From Baylisascaris procyonis (Eukaryota > Nematoda > Chromadorea > Rhabditida > Ascarididae): a DNA stretch of 64,000 nt. Made by a program: the position numbers and the translations under genes. The stretch spans positions 2,428,001-2,492,000 of the forward strand of contig JAZARR010000095.1 in assembly GCA_037389465.1 (NCBI GenBank), read 5' to 3'. Below the pieces are notes generated by a model. That model saw nothing but the letters and a program-made list of their open reading frames with translations, was not told where the DNA came from and searched no databases. Below are positions 50,576 through 61,652 of the stretch, piece by piece (position 1 is the stretch's first letter; each line of letters begins with the position of its first letter).

Positions 50576-53500
50576 GCTTTTTTTTCGATCAACCTTTTAT
50601 GCTCAAAATTGTCATTTTTTGCTGTTGCAGGAATTTATTGCGATTTATGAACGTATTTATTTAATAGCTTCACAAACGGAAACACCTGGGAGGGGACTTT
50701 ATTCGCATAAACTTGAGGAAAAGACTTCTTTAAAGCTTCGACGTAGATTCATTACCATTTTGCGATTAGAAAGTTTCAAACATGTTCGAGCATAGTATAA
50801 AGTTTTGTCCAAGCATGAGCATATCCAAATTTATTTTATATTTGCATATTTCCTGAATATGTGTCGCTTTTAGTATATAAAACAGCTGGATGATATGCCA
50901 ACCATCGGGCTTATGAAAATATTAACCAGATTTGATCAAATATAGTCTAAAATATCGTTATGTGATGAGACGTATTGCATTCCTTCCTCTATCCATCCCG
51001 CTCCCTACTCCCCATCCATCTCGATACTGCTTTACACCGATTGATTTCGACTATCGTTGCAGTGTTTATTTTGCTCATTGAATCTTTTTGCTTGCTTGGT
51101 GTGATGTGGTGTGTACAGGAAATTCTCTTTGAATGCGTGTGCAACAACGCTAACTGAGAATATCGAATTCCTTCAGAAAATTTTGGAATATTCCCCAGAA
51201 AAATGCGCTTATCATTTTCATTTTTGTTAGTGCTATTTCATTAATTGACGATACTGTTGCAATTCAAATTTCGACTTTGAAAAATTACTTATAAATTTTT
51301 CGTTATTAGATTACCCTAAAATGCATAATTTTTCACTTCGTTCCTATTTCATCTTCTGCTTTATATTTTCCTAAATTTCTCCATTTGTTCATTGCGATCG
51401 TACACCCGTTAAACATACGCCCAATTATAAGATATTTTTCAGAATACACAAAATGTAGAAAATCTTTGCCAAGAAAAGCAAAGATTTTTAGCTTTTCAGA
51501 TAGTTTTTCTTTGCACTTTTTGATGAAGGTATAAGATAGGTAAATATTATTAAGATAAAAACTTTAAAAAAAATCATTAAGTGGATTTGAGCAGTATGTT
51601 AAATATCCTTCAAGATTTTTTCACATTTCACTTTATCTGAATTTATATCTTTTTCATCTTCGAATTATTTTTTTTTTCCTTCTAAAGGTCGTTTTTTTCA
51701 TCTAATTCAGTTTGAGATATGCTTTGATGCACTTTCCAAAGAATTCTTTGATTTTCGATGTTTTCTTCATTTCTGTTAATTACACAAAAGTTTTTCTCCT
51801 TATATCGTGATGGTGTGAGGGTCCGTAGTCGTCGCACCTCCACCCCCTCCCTTCCGCATCTTTCCCCGTCCATCGCAACCCTCCTCACCTCCTCCCCACC
51901 GTACAGTTCATTATTCGATGGTGTTCATGTTATGCGTCGTCATATAAGGAGGGATTTGAAATTAAGAGATGGGATTTCTGTGTATTTTCTCGCTTCCTGG
52001 TTGTTAAGGAGGCGCAAAGAGAAATGGGAGTGATGCTTGAGAAAATCTCAAAGGAGAGGAATCGGTTGAATTGAAGAGTTTTGAAGGATAGCAGTGGGTA
52101 TGTTAGCGATCTGCTCATGAAACAACTGGGAAATACCTTCAAATCAAAGAGCATATCGTTTGCAAATTAATGTATTTTTTATTTTGTGCAACTAGCACTA
52201 CGAAAAAAATGCAATATTTTTTTTTATTTTTTATTTTTTGATTTTTATAGTTTTTCTCTATTGCTTTTATAATTTTCGGCCTCTATCATTCCTGGTTTCA
52301 CCATTTAGAATCAGTGCCAGTGGAAATACCTTTCACCCCTTTGCCTCCGCGTCTCTTTCTTTTTCCCTTTCATTCATCTGTTTCAATGCATCTGATGCAC
52401 TATTACTTGTCATTTTCACAATAATTCGATTGTTTTTTCTTTTGGAGGATTTTTCTAAGTTTCTTTTTATCAATATTTGTGCCTCTTGTCTATCTTTATT
52501 CGGTTATTTCGCCTCTAAATTTGGTGGTGTCGGTTAAGATTTTTCTATGGCTCCACCTTATTGTCGTATATCGTTTTGCTGTGATATCCATCCACTATGT
52601 TGAATTTTGAAATATGAGGCTATCTTATAGAAGTGATTCGTTGGCATATATTTATTGGTGTCTTTATTACTGCACTTTACGTTTTAAATAAATATTTTGT
52701 AGAGTATGCTAACTTTGAAGAATATTTTTAAAAATGGTTTTAATTCCATTGGCTACAACCGGATCTGGTTCTAAATTATTGTGTCGCCTTGGCGAGTTGT
52801 GCGGCTGAATGGTAAAACACTTGAGCGTTGTGCAATGTAGACTTGTCTCAGATCCGCCATTTTACTTCACTATTGGAAAACGGTATAATATAGGTGTCCA
52901 GAAATCTCCCATCTAGAATGAAGCAGTGGGTTTGTTTATTGTGAAAAACGATCGATAAAACGAAGATTTCCATTGTGGTTGTTGAAGGTTGTAGATTGTC
53001 TTATGTACTTTGAAAGTCGAAAAACAAGTGAAAAATGAGTGGAAAAAATAATGATTTAGGTGTGATAAAATTGTATGAAAGGTGGGAGGAGGGAAGTGGT
53101 GATTAAAATGATTAAAATGGGATGAAAGAAATAGTGATCAGGGTTTGAGTCCGATGAATATGACATGGAAATTTGCTCGATTCCTTAAAGATATTACTAA
53201 AGGACTGCATATATAATATAGGTTGGCATTTGGTGCATTTAGGTTCAGTGGTATTGCGCTGTCGCAAAATAAATTAATAAGACAACGAAGGGGATATTAT
53301 TCGTTGCGTAGGGTTTATAAAGCATAGATGCGGGTATAGATGGACTAAATTCGGCTTGGTTTCGGGTCGTGATCGTTAGCGTTGCCCGGTTTATCGAATC
53401 AGTTCTTAAATTTAAGAAAACTTAAATTTAAGAAAATATTGAAACTATTGATTTTCCTAGACAGTTAGATATTGGGAGGATTCTTGTGGTGCGCTGCTTT

Positions 53501-53582
53501 TAGATTCTTTTTATTTGAAGATATAAAAGAATATAAGTATTTTTTATAATTGAAATCACTATAAGCGCAATATTGTTGACAG
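50576..53582. other. intergenic stretch between SRA1-like gene and next gene
   Basis: No supported gene. A C/T-rich patch (51836-51905) gives Arg/Ser/Pro-rich frames. A T/C-rich patch (52200-52530) gives a hydrophobic frame. A tRNA-like fragment lies near 52797-52860, and a 16-bp tandem duplication at 53405-53436. A short ATG frame at 53035-53058 ends at a GTGTGA donor, but its phase does not fit the next gene. Confidence 0.5.
53405..53436. repeat. tandem duplication CTTAAATTTAAGAAAA
   Basis: The 16-bp unit occurs twice back to back, with one final-base difference. Each unit contains the palindrome CTTAAATTTAAG. It lies about 150 bp before the next gene's start codon. Confidence 0.75.
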
Positions 53583-56015
53583 ATGCGAATAACGGTGAAA
53601 TTATGCGGTAATTTGAATAAAATTCATTGGAATCGCCGTGTTTGGGAGATTGGCTATCGTGGTCCACCGTTACCTCAACGAAAAGCGTATGTTCATCTTG
53701 TTGTCGTTTATTGCTCTATTTTTTTTTGAAAGTTTGCTTTTTTTTTCAAATATTTCACAAAAATTCAATATATATAATGCTGTAGTCGTTGGATAGGTGA
53801 AAAAAGAATACAGATGCAGCTGGGCAATAGAAAAAATGAGCAAAAAATAGTGTGGAAATCATGTTGATATCAATGAAAAACCATTATTTCTGTTAAAGAA
53901 AATGCTGATGAAATTTAAATACAATAGAAATGGACTGAATAAATTTGATTTGTGCTCATTATAGTTTGACCGTTAGATGTCAATTTGAAAAGCGTTATTT
54001 TTACATTATTAGTTGTTGCTCTATTTTTGCAGTATTTCAATTGAAAACTGTAATCTTTCTTAACTTCCTGTGAGGATAAAGTACGACCTCAGTTACAAAG
54101 TATGACCTCAGGTAACGCTTGAAATGAACATTGAGTATTACGTATCATAGTACAAATTTTCAGTGTTTTGCGAATTTCCTATTGTGCTTGATTTTTTCAG
54201 CTTTTTTTTTTTCAATATGCAACAAAGCTTTTTTTCTTCTGGAGACGATAAGCATATTTGGTCTTAATAAATCTTTTTATGCATTTTATTCTTCAAAAGT
54301 GGTCTTCATTTCTTTATGAAATAAAAGGCTTTATATTGCCTGCATTCATAAGTATGCATTTTCTTCTTTTCAGCGATCATTTTTCTGCAAAATATATCAT
54401 ATTTCAATGATCATTGAAGCATTATATGTGCGCTTACTGCAAGTCATTTGCATACTTCACAGAAAGGTTTTAAAAATGCTATTTCTGAAAATTTTTTGGA
54501 GAAAACTTTTAGTGAATTCATTGAAATTCTAAAATTTTTGAAGTTGAAGATTAGATATTTTCATTGAATTAAATTAATAAAAATTAAAACTGCTAGGAAG
54601 AAGATTAAATAAATCCAAAGAGATTAAATTAAATTGAAGATGTTAAATTTAAATCGAAGAAAAAATGTTAAAGGAGAATTTACCAATCTCGGCGGTTCTA
54701 TTCGAGATGTTTGAAAAATTTTTCCTCATGGAAAGAAGAAACTGATTTTTATCCACAAAACACAAAAATTACTGCACTTGAAATACGACAAATCATTAAT
54801 GAGTTTATTATTAACGTAATGGGCAAGTCATCTGTTCTTTTTCTGCAGACTTAAGTGACGGAACGTTTTCTTATAGGATCAGATAAAAGAGATACAATGA
54901 AATGGTTTGAAGGGCAATTTGAATATTATATAATTAAGTGCAATTAAATGGAATTAATTGAGTAAGTGCATACCATAAAAAGAATATTATATAATTAAGT
55001 TGAATTAAACGGAATTAACTAAAGAGACTTATATAGTGTATATCGGATGCGATATTTAGCACATCGAATCGCAATTGATGAAATTGTCTTAGTGAAGTGT
55101 GATCCGGTGGGGCCTCATGGATGATATCTACATTATCTTTTATTTTCGTTTCTTTTTTTTTTTTTGAAGCAGGGTGATCGGTTTTGTAGAATAATTATGG
55201 AGGGATAATTTTTAGGACCGGTCGGCCTGACTATCCAATAAGTGGCAATCAAATTATTCTGCTGCGTGAGCGATTCGCACGTGAATGGGAAGTAATGAAA
55301 TGTCTTGCTACGCCTTTCCTTTCGAAGGTTATTTCCAGTTTTTTTTTTCATAGATAACATCCTTCCTGTCTTTTATGTCGTTTTTAAAGTAAAATGATCG
55401 GTTTTGCGAAGTAATGTGGGTGGGTAATTTTTAGAACCGGTCGGCCTGATTATCGGAAATTGGCAAATATACATTGAAATTGATGATTTGCAGACGGGTT
55501 TTTTATTTCTTACCTTTTTGGCTGTATTGGCTGACGCAAATATTGTGGCGCCATTTAATACCATGACATGAATTCTATCGTTATTGATGCAAAAATTTGA
55601 CCATGGAATTCCTTCAGTAAAGTCTCTAGAAAATGTTCTATCCATCGACTTGCCCTGCAACAGACCACCGACCTCGCTGAGGGGTTTTCTATGAGGCTAC
55701 TTGCTTTTGTAAATAACTCTGACTGGTCGAAACGGGTTGTTGAATTATTGAACAAAAAAATTTGATCATTTAGTTTAAGAAGAATATTTGCAGGAGCAAG
55801 AAGCACCATATATCAGACTGCATGGTAGTCCAGCACAACAACGTGAGGCCAACGAATTACGATTGCAGCAAGCGGCGATGCCCGGTGGGCCGAAAAAAAT
55901 CAAGTTGCACAAGAGTGGGAGACAACCTGGGGCCAATGTTGGAAATTTGTTGCATGCGCATCGAACAGTCGAAGACTCTCTCTACGAACTCATCAGAAGG
56001 CAGCGTTGGGATTGA
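53583..56015 (+). CDS. unrecognised conserved-looking basic protein, 145 residues
   Basis: Three exons, 53583-53686, 55216-55327 and 55794-56015, join in phase with good sites (donors GTATGT and GTTATT; acceptors TTGTTGACAG, AATTTTTAG, TATTTGCAG). The ATG directly follows an acceptor, consistent with trans-splicing right at the start codon. The protein starts M-R-I-T-V-K-L-C-G-N and has W-N-R-R-V-W-E-I-G-Y-R-G-P-P, G-R-P-D-Y-P-I-S-G-N-Q-I, a charged helix L-R-E-R-F-A-R-E-W-E-V-M-K, a Q/E/R-rich helix, a basic loop G-G-P-K-K-I-K-L-H-K, and a C-terminal helix E-D-S-L-Y-E-L-I-R-R-Q-R-W-D. There is no signal peptide or membrane span. The well-ordered motifs suggest a small conserved nuclear or mitochondrial protein, but I cannot name the family. 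G+C and codon choice are clearly above the introns. Confidence 0.7.
55170..55466 (+). repeat. duplicated exon-2 acceptor region, second copy decayed
   Basis: About 75 bp around the exon 2 acceptor (55170-55250) recur at about 55390-55466, starting at GATCGGTTTTG and including AATTTTTAG/AACCGGTCGGCCTGA in the second copy. Both copies keep the acceptor and begin A-T-G-R-P-D-Y in the same phase. Copy 2 then diverges to R-K-L-A-N-I-H and TGA without a donor. It looks like an old partial exon duplication. Confidence 0.65.
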
Positions 56016-56040
56016 GACGTTATTATAACAATCACTGAAC

Positions 56041-56090
56041 GGTGAATGAAGGGGAATAGGGGGAAGGGGGAGAGGTTGAGGAGGAGGCAA
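56041..56090 (+). other. G-rich tract after the stop codon
   Basis: Starting 25 nt past the TGA there are runs GGGG, GGGGG, GGGGG and several GG, a possible G-quadruplex in the 3'UTR or just beyond it. Confidence 0.5.
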
Positions 56091-56806
56091 TTTAGCTATT
56101 ATCGCATTTAAAATTGCTATCTTTGCGGGGGATTGAATATATTGAATATGCCGCATATGTTTAACAGGGATGGATGACATCTTTGGGGATGGATTTCTTT
56201 GTGATCCGATCGCTGGGCAATCTCGATTCGGTGACAACATGTTTATTTCGATAGATAATTGCTAGATACGTATAGGGTTATGTGTCTGTAGGGCGTTCAC
56301 ATGGGCTTTAATTCGATTGCGGTATTGAACGAAGCCAGAAGGTTGCAGTGATAATCTAGCGACTTTTTGGCCATCTCCTTCAATTTTATCCTTCCTCCTA
56401 CTCCCCTTCCGCCTCACCTTGTAAATACACTGTTAAAATGATGTTGAAGTTAGCTTCGAAATTGAAGCCGCAAAAGCTAGCAGACATCATATCCCTATTT
56501 AAAGGAACATTCTTGAATTTTTCAACATCGCAGAATTTGCTTTTTCTCCCCACTTGCCGTTCTGGTATTAATTTTAGTGTTGAAATATTTGGCGTTGAGT
56601 TATGTATACTGATATTGTGGGTGAATGTATACGTTGTGTAATATTGTTCGTTCGTTTTTTTTTTTCATATAGGCGCATTGTTCTCCCTCCTGATTCTTAA
56701 CCTTGTCTTTGAAATGGCTTAGCTGGACGTCTCTTTCTAGATGTAACTTGAAATTACTAGTATTAGTAAAAACTAGGAAATCCAAAAAATATTTGTGACA
56801 TTTTAC

Positions 56807-56963
56807 CTGCCTTCTGCTCCCAAAATCTCATCAAACAGATATCACTCATTGCACTTGTCGACTGGCTATTCGAACGAACCCGGACGTCACCTGATCGCCT
56901 GACGATTCGTCCATTCACCAGTGATCGGCGCGGATCTGTCGAGTTCGATTCGCGTTGTGCCAT
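56807..56963 (-). CDS. candidate minus-strand first exon
   Basis: From an ATG at 56963 the minus strand codes for M-A-Q-R-E-S-N-S-T-D-P-R-R-S, an Arg/Ser-rich, probably disordered stretch, then D-I-C-L-M-R-F-W-E-Q-K, ending at GGCAG before the donor GTAAAA (phase 1). G+C is high for the region. The + strand is also open here (to TAG at about 56967, with L-I-A-L-V-D-W-L-F-E-R), so strand is uncertain. No downstream exons found. Confidence 0.27.
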
Positions 56964-57332
56964 CTAGGCGTTTATTAAATAAGTTGAACTTTGAGCATAT
57001 GCCTGGCATTTAATCGTTTTTTTATGGGCTGAAGCCACACGTTTATTGCGTTCACTGGATTTATTACTGCAAACCTATATAGAGTGCAATAAAAAGCATG
57101 TCACTATGATTGATTCTTATCTTGTATGGTCACAATGAAATAAGCAACTTTGCTGACATTTCGGATAGGCAGATTAGACTCATTCCCTACGCCCCGAAGG
57201 AAGCCGCAAATGAAGGTTTTTTTTAAGGACGTCGAACGGTTCATGCCCTTTTTCATGTGCTGTTTTATTTCTCTTTAAGTAAATGCTTTTGCTAGCAAAG
57301 ATGATGAATTTTCTAATGTTTTTTGGCTTTAG

Positions 57333-57462
57333 AGTCCAGCCTATGGCTATTCGAGCAGAAGTTAAAAGTTCTCCTTTCGTTAAACTTAAGTCTAACCTGA
57401 GACTACAAGAGCAAAAATTAAAAATTCGTGGACATATGGTCCATGACTGTCGACTGAAATGA
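57333..57462 (+). CDS. candidate terminal exon, basic helix
   Basis: An acceptor with branch-like TTCTAAT, T-rich tract and CTTTAG (ending 57332) is followed by 42 open codons and TGA. The peptide has P-M-A-I-R-A-E-V-K-S-S and N-L-R-L-Q-E-Q-K-L-K-I-R-G-H-M, a basic amphipathic helix. The same bases lie in a 105-codon minus-strand frame (57180-57497). Compare the exon at 57805, which has N-L-R and H-M at the same 10-residue spacing. Confidence 0.28.
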
Positions 57463-57586
57463 ATATTAGTCCTCGATGAAGAACAAGTGCCGAACATTTC
57501 ATTATATCAAGCTATACATTCCTAATGAAATGTGTGTTGCTGTCAGTTTATTGGGAAGTGCACTTAGAACATGCCGCCACTGTTGT

Positions 57587-57600
57587 GACAGCTAGCTGTC
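57587..57600. repeat. perfect 14-bp palindrome GACAGCTAGCTGTC
   Basis: A fully self-complementary word sharing the GACAGC core with 11225, 19538 and 37632. Confidence 0.6.
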
Positions 57601-57804
57601 CATTTCTTATTAAATTCTTTTATTTAGTTCTCATCTATAAAGACGCATAGAGCTTATCAGCTACGATTATTGATAAGGGCATACTGATTCATTGATACTG
57701 CTGTCAGTCAGGTAACTAAATCTCTTTCTCACGTTCACTCTCTTACTTAATCACATTCCGCCTAGTTCACGGCAGTCCATTCGTTACCTTTTTTATTTTT
57801 ATAG

Positions 57805-58200
57805 AAATCTGCGTTGTGAGAAGAGATTCCAACTGCAAGATCGGCATATGACTGTATCCGATCTCCAAATTGGCAAACTCGAGAATTCCCTAACATCGGT
57901 AGTTTCCGATTCCCTCGTCCCGAAGTCCATTTTACAATCCCGAACTATTGTCTAATTTTTATATTTTTTGAACTTCGGGAATTATATAAAGAATTCGGGC
58001 AAGGGTCTCCATATCTACGAGGTTTCCTTTCCCCTCTACACCCCCGCCATCTTCAGAAATTCCGGAATTTCAAGTATTCCTAGATGAAGTTCGGTAGCCT
58101 CAGATTCAGAGGATTACATGATGCTAGGAGCTTCAGCTAACATTTTTTTCAGGCACTAAATCAAAGCAAATTTATAGACGTTATTACTTTCCATTTTTGA
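57805..58200 (+). CDS. candidate two-exon 3' end, coiled-coil-like
   Basis: Exon 57805-57898 follows the acceptor TTTTTATTTTTATAG and reads N-L-R-C-E-K-R-F-Q-L-Q-D-R-H-M then D-L-Q-I-G-K-L-E-N-S-L, a heptad-like pattern. The donor GTAGTT is weak. Exon 58153-58200, after ACATTTTTTTCAG, continues in phase 0 with A-L-N-Q-S-K-F-I-D-V-I and stops at TGA. Without splicing the first exon reads on to TAA at 57955. The upstream part of the gene is not found. Confidence 0.3.
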
Positions 58201-59119
58201 GAGAAAAAAGGCAGGATGATTCAGCAGCACGTGGAAAACAATTCATGATGTACACAAGAATAATACGAGTAGATGAACAAATAAACACTAAATGAATTAG
58301 CAATAAATCAAAAGGATCGCGAATCATATTAGAGTGGTATCACACTAGTTCAGGTAACTTTCAAATGCTTATTGAGCAGCATTTTAAGAAACTTTTTTAA
58401 TTTAATCGTCGAATGGGAAATTACTCGATGAAATAATTGTTTTATATCGATAATACCGTCACAGCGAAATTGCTTATCACTTCTACAATTGAGATGATGA
58501 ACCTATATTGCGTAACTGATAAGAAGAAACTGATAAAACACAAATATATCAGTATAACAAGTTTTCATTTTTAATTCATTCATACAATTAAGTTCATTTA
58601 ATGAGAAGTCAAAGAAAATTCGGAAAAGAAATCTAATTTTTAAATGTTAATAAATTTTTCTGCAAAGAAATTATGAGTACTGATTTAACGTTAAACTGAA
58701 ACAACGTGGCGTTTTTTTTTTTTTTTTTTTGCATATAAGTATTTCTAAAATTCTACACACTACGCAAGTTGAATTTATGCCTGTATAATTATTTTCTGTT
58801 ATCTTTTTAACCGTCCATATAAATAGGTATAGAGATAGTTTCTTTTAGAAAAAGCTAGCACTACTCATATTCAAAAGATATCAAGCAAGTTTGAACTGAA
58901 GTTCACAAAAAGAGAGCATTTTTAGGGACATATTGAGAGTAGAATCAAATCTATATAGTACACTAATTTATTAACACCCCAGGGGTAATAAATGTTTGAT
59001 TAATCAATTCAATTTAAACCCTCCAAGCACTGGACGAGCTTCCTCCCTCCCAATTTATTAGATTTCTTTAGCGTGTCTTAGAGAAGCTGTGACGCAAGCG
59101 TATAGTGCAAATTCAATTT
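58201..59119. other. AT-rich stretch without a gene
   Basis: Nothing beyond poly-T (a run of 20 T at about 58713-58732) and AT-rich sequence. The GGGGTAAT-type words near 58980 are not part of any recognised element. Confidence 0.6.
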
Positions 59120-59435
59120 ACACACAGACACACACACAGACACGCGCAGACACAAAGAGACATACAGACACGCACACCGACATACATTCACGTACACACA
59201 GAGACGCACAGACACAACAGACACACAGACACAGGCGCATACAGACACACACGAATACACACTCCGCACACATATACACACAGACACACACAGACACGCA
59301 CACAGGCACACACACAACACACAGACGCACAGACACATGCAGTCAGACAAACAGAGATACACAGGCGGACACAAAGACACACGCACACAAGCACACAGAC
59401 GCACAAACAGACACAAACATAGACACACACAGACA

Positions 59436-59438
<3 letters not shown>
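59120..59438. repeat. CA-rich (ACAGAC-type) minisatellite
   Basis: Irregular repeats of CACACAGACA-like units over about 320 bp. All six frames here give Thr/His/Gln/Arg or Cys/Val/Leu-rich artefact ORFs (133 to 145 codons). Confidence 0.92.

Positions 59439-59474
<36 letters not shown>
59439..59474. repeat. (AT)n microsatellite
   Basis: A 36-nt AT array directly abutting the CA-rich repeat. Confidence 0.92.
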
Positions 59475-59478
<4 letters not shown>

Positions 59479-60842
59479 ATACATTACTGAGGTTGCTTAT
59501 GTGGCATATGAACATTCAGTTTGAAAAACCCTATTAGTTTCGTTTCATTCATATGGATTAGTAATTACTAATTGGATAACTATTCAAGTAAATGCATATA
59601 ACTAAATGACTAAGTTGTTAATATATTGATATAACTAGAAGCTAGTTCAATATAACACAAAAAAACATTATAACACACTTCGTGGAATATAAAGTACAAT
59701 AGTTGTGCTAGCTTTAAGGATATGCTTATCTAATCAAGCGTAGTTATTGTTAATGTTACTCTCCGAATGTCATAAAACACATTATTATTAATGGAAATAA
59801 GATGTACATTTTCGCGTTGAAAGGAACCTTTTCGAATGTTTGCACTAATGATGCAATTAACTGCATTCGATTCATGCCACAAATTATCGTAAAACGGCAT
59901 CTTTACGTTTGTATTCTTGCCGATATTGAAGCTTATATGCTTATCTGTGTTTACCTATGCTTACCTGTTGTTTAGTCAAATGTTTCCTTGATTTACATGT
60001 TTAAAAAAAAATTGTGAATGATAATTTTCTTGCAGAATGAGATGCAGTTGGGTCTTTTTTCTTTGAGCTAGGTAGTGAGGTAGCGAAACGAAATTCTTCG
60101 GGCTAGGCCGAACTTTTATGAGAGAAGATTGCTGAGGTTTCTTTAGGGACAAGAGACTTCATTACACCTGTCTTGTCGACTATTTTGAAATTATCATTAT
60201 TTGACTCCGATTAGAGATTTGCCCATGCATTGACATCATTTATCAGTGTTCATCTTCTGCAAGTACCGCGAATAAGTTTTGGAGAATATGGAGGATGCGT
60301 GAATGATTTGTTAGACAATCGGAATCTTTGTAAGTGAAATGCATCGTAGAGTAGAAGAAAGAGGAAGAAGAGAGGAGATTTTGTTTACTACCACGAGATT
60401 GTGCTATTTTATTGCAAACAAATGTCATTGAAGGAGCTATCTAGACGGAACGTACCCGTGAAGGTTAATTAGGCAGTAAGTCCTGGACAATGCCGAAAGT
60501 AGAACTTTATAAATATCGGCATTATTTCGCTATTAACGTGCATTGCTTTTTAGGATTTCGATTGAACGAATGTTCATTTAGTTTAAAGTAGCAGTAAAAA
60601 ACGACCAGCTATGATCCCTATAATCACTGATTTAGACTGCACTATCAAAGACGATCGTTGCAATTCTCTAACGTGCAAAATTATGCAGTAAATGTCCGGC
60701 AATTAGGCAATGAATAGAGAAGCAGATTTTTGGCTATAGTAAGGGCCAAGTTATTGAGGCTAGGCGGAATTTAATTTAGCATGCGCAATAAAATGCAAAT
60801 ATATCGGGAATGAAGCGTGTGCACTATTGACGTTTTTGTTGA
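59475..60842. other. AT-rich stretch without a supported gene
   Basis: A good acceptor (ATTTTCTTGCAG, ending at 60035) is followed by only 11 to 12 open codons. A 61-codon minus-strand ATG frame (60243-60428) has no splice support. Confidence 0.5.
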
Positions 60843-60953
60843 ATGTGCATCAGCACCAACACTAGCAGCAATAAGCAGCAGCAGCAGCAGCAAGCGCTAA
60901 ACGAAAACTCACAATATACTGACCAACCACTTCTAAGTGGCGCTTCTTTTTAG
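60843..60953 (+). CDS. candidate poly-Q exon with a stop
   Basis: A 36-codon ATG frame contains S-S-N-K followed by six Gln (five CAG and a CAA), then A-L-N-E-N-S-Q-Y-T-D-Q-P-L-L and a TAG stop. A TGA directly precedes the ATG, so either this is a very small ORF or, more likely, a terminal exon spliced at TGTGCATCAG (ending 60853). Poly-Q followed by N/Q/S-rich sequence is typical of transcription-regulator tails, but the rest of such a gene was not found. Confidence 0.3.
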   Translation: MCISTNTSSNKQQQQQQALNENSQYTDQPLLSGASF

Positions 60954-61209
60954 TTAATTCGCAGCCGGTTTCCAATCGTTTTGATGTGCCAGCTGTCTAA
61001 TTTGCATTCTCGAATTTCACTGTATCAACGGTATTGAATTTCTTCTCCGTTATGATGATCTTTTATGCAAAAAAAAACAAAAATTTCACAAAATTTTAAT
61101 GATATTATGCCAACCTCATATTTCTGCATATATGTATGCGTGAATGGATGTATATCTTTTCTTTGATTGTTCAACTCAAGCATCCATAAAAAATATATAG
61201 TAATAAAAC

Positions 61210-61416
61210 TTAGCGGATTAATCTATACCCTAGGATATCGGCCTTTAATCTGTTCAATCGATCCAAAAAAATAATTGCAGATAGAAGTGGTGAAAATTTA
61301 GTAGGCATTTCACAGTCAATTAAACCGAAATTAACAAGCGGCCAGATTGATGGTCCCTTAAAAGAAACTTTATTTGATGAGTTCTTGATTAATCCAAGAG
61401 TATAAAACTTTTCCAT
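61210..61416 (-). CDS. unsupported ORF, 68 residues
   Basis: The ATG has the favourable context GCCATGG and opens 68 codons with a mixed, fairly hydrophobic composition: G-P-S-I-W-P-L-V-N-F-G-L-I-D-C and F-L-D-R-L-N-R-L-K-A-D-I-L-G-Y. No domain recognised, no neighbours, and no splice signals needed. It could be a small gene or a chance frame. Confidence 0.25.
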   Translation of the reverse strand: MEKFYTLGLIKNSSNKVSFKGPSIWPLVNFGLIDCEMPTKFSPLLSAIIFLDRLNRLKADILGYRLIR

Positions 61417-61604
61417 GGCTTGAATTCGTCTTAAGATATGATGGAAATTTTAGATTACACTGTTTAATGAAGAGTGAAAACGCCGTTGAAAAGTGAAATC
61501 ATAACAGTGAACTTAAATCATTCCATCTTTAAGATTTGTTTCTCGGATAAACACAACACCTTTATATATGAAGCAGGCGAATAGACAAACAAACAAACGA
61601 ATAT

Positions 61605-61612
<8 letters not shown>

Positions 61613-61651
<39 letters not shown>

Positions 61652-61652
61652 T
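61613..61652. repeat. (ATTT)n microsatellite
   Basis: Ten perfect ATTT units, preceded by a short CAAA tract at about 61585-61600. Confidence 0.92.

Noticed and set aside
52797..52860. tRNA-like fragment with an A-box-like GGTAAAACACTTG and a 3' part ATCCGCCA
   Set aside because: No proper B box, no consistent acceptor or anticodon stem; at best a decayed tRNA-derived fragment.
55857..56240. 127-codon minus ORF
   Set aside because: It covers the last exon of the + gene, which has better splice sites, phase and composition; the Pro/Leu part comes from the G-rich tract after the stop.
59078..59515. ORFs of 72 to 145 codons on both strands, Cys/Val/Leu-rich or Thr/His-rich
   Set aside because: They are translations of the CA-rich minisatellite and the adjoining (AT)n array.
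60243..60428. 61-codon minus ORF with ATG
   Set aside because: Plausible composition but no splice or family evidence; Ser-rich part comes from an AGA-rich tract.
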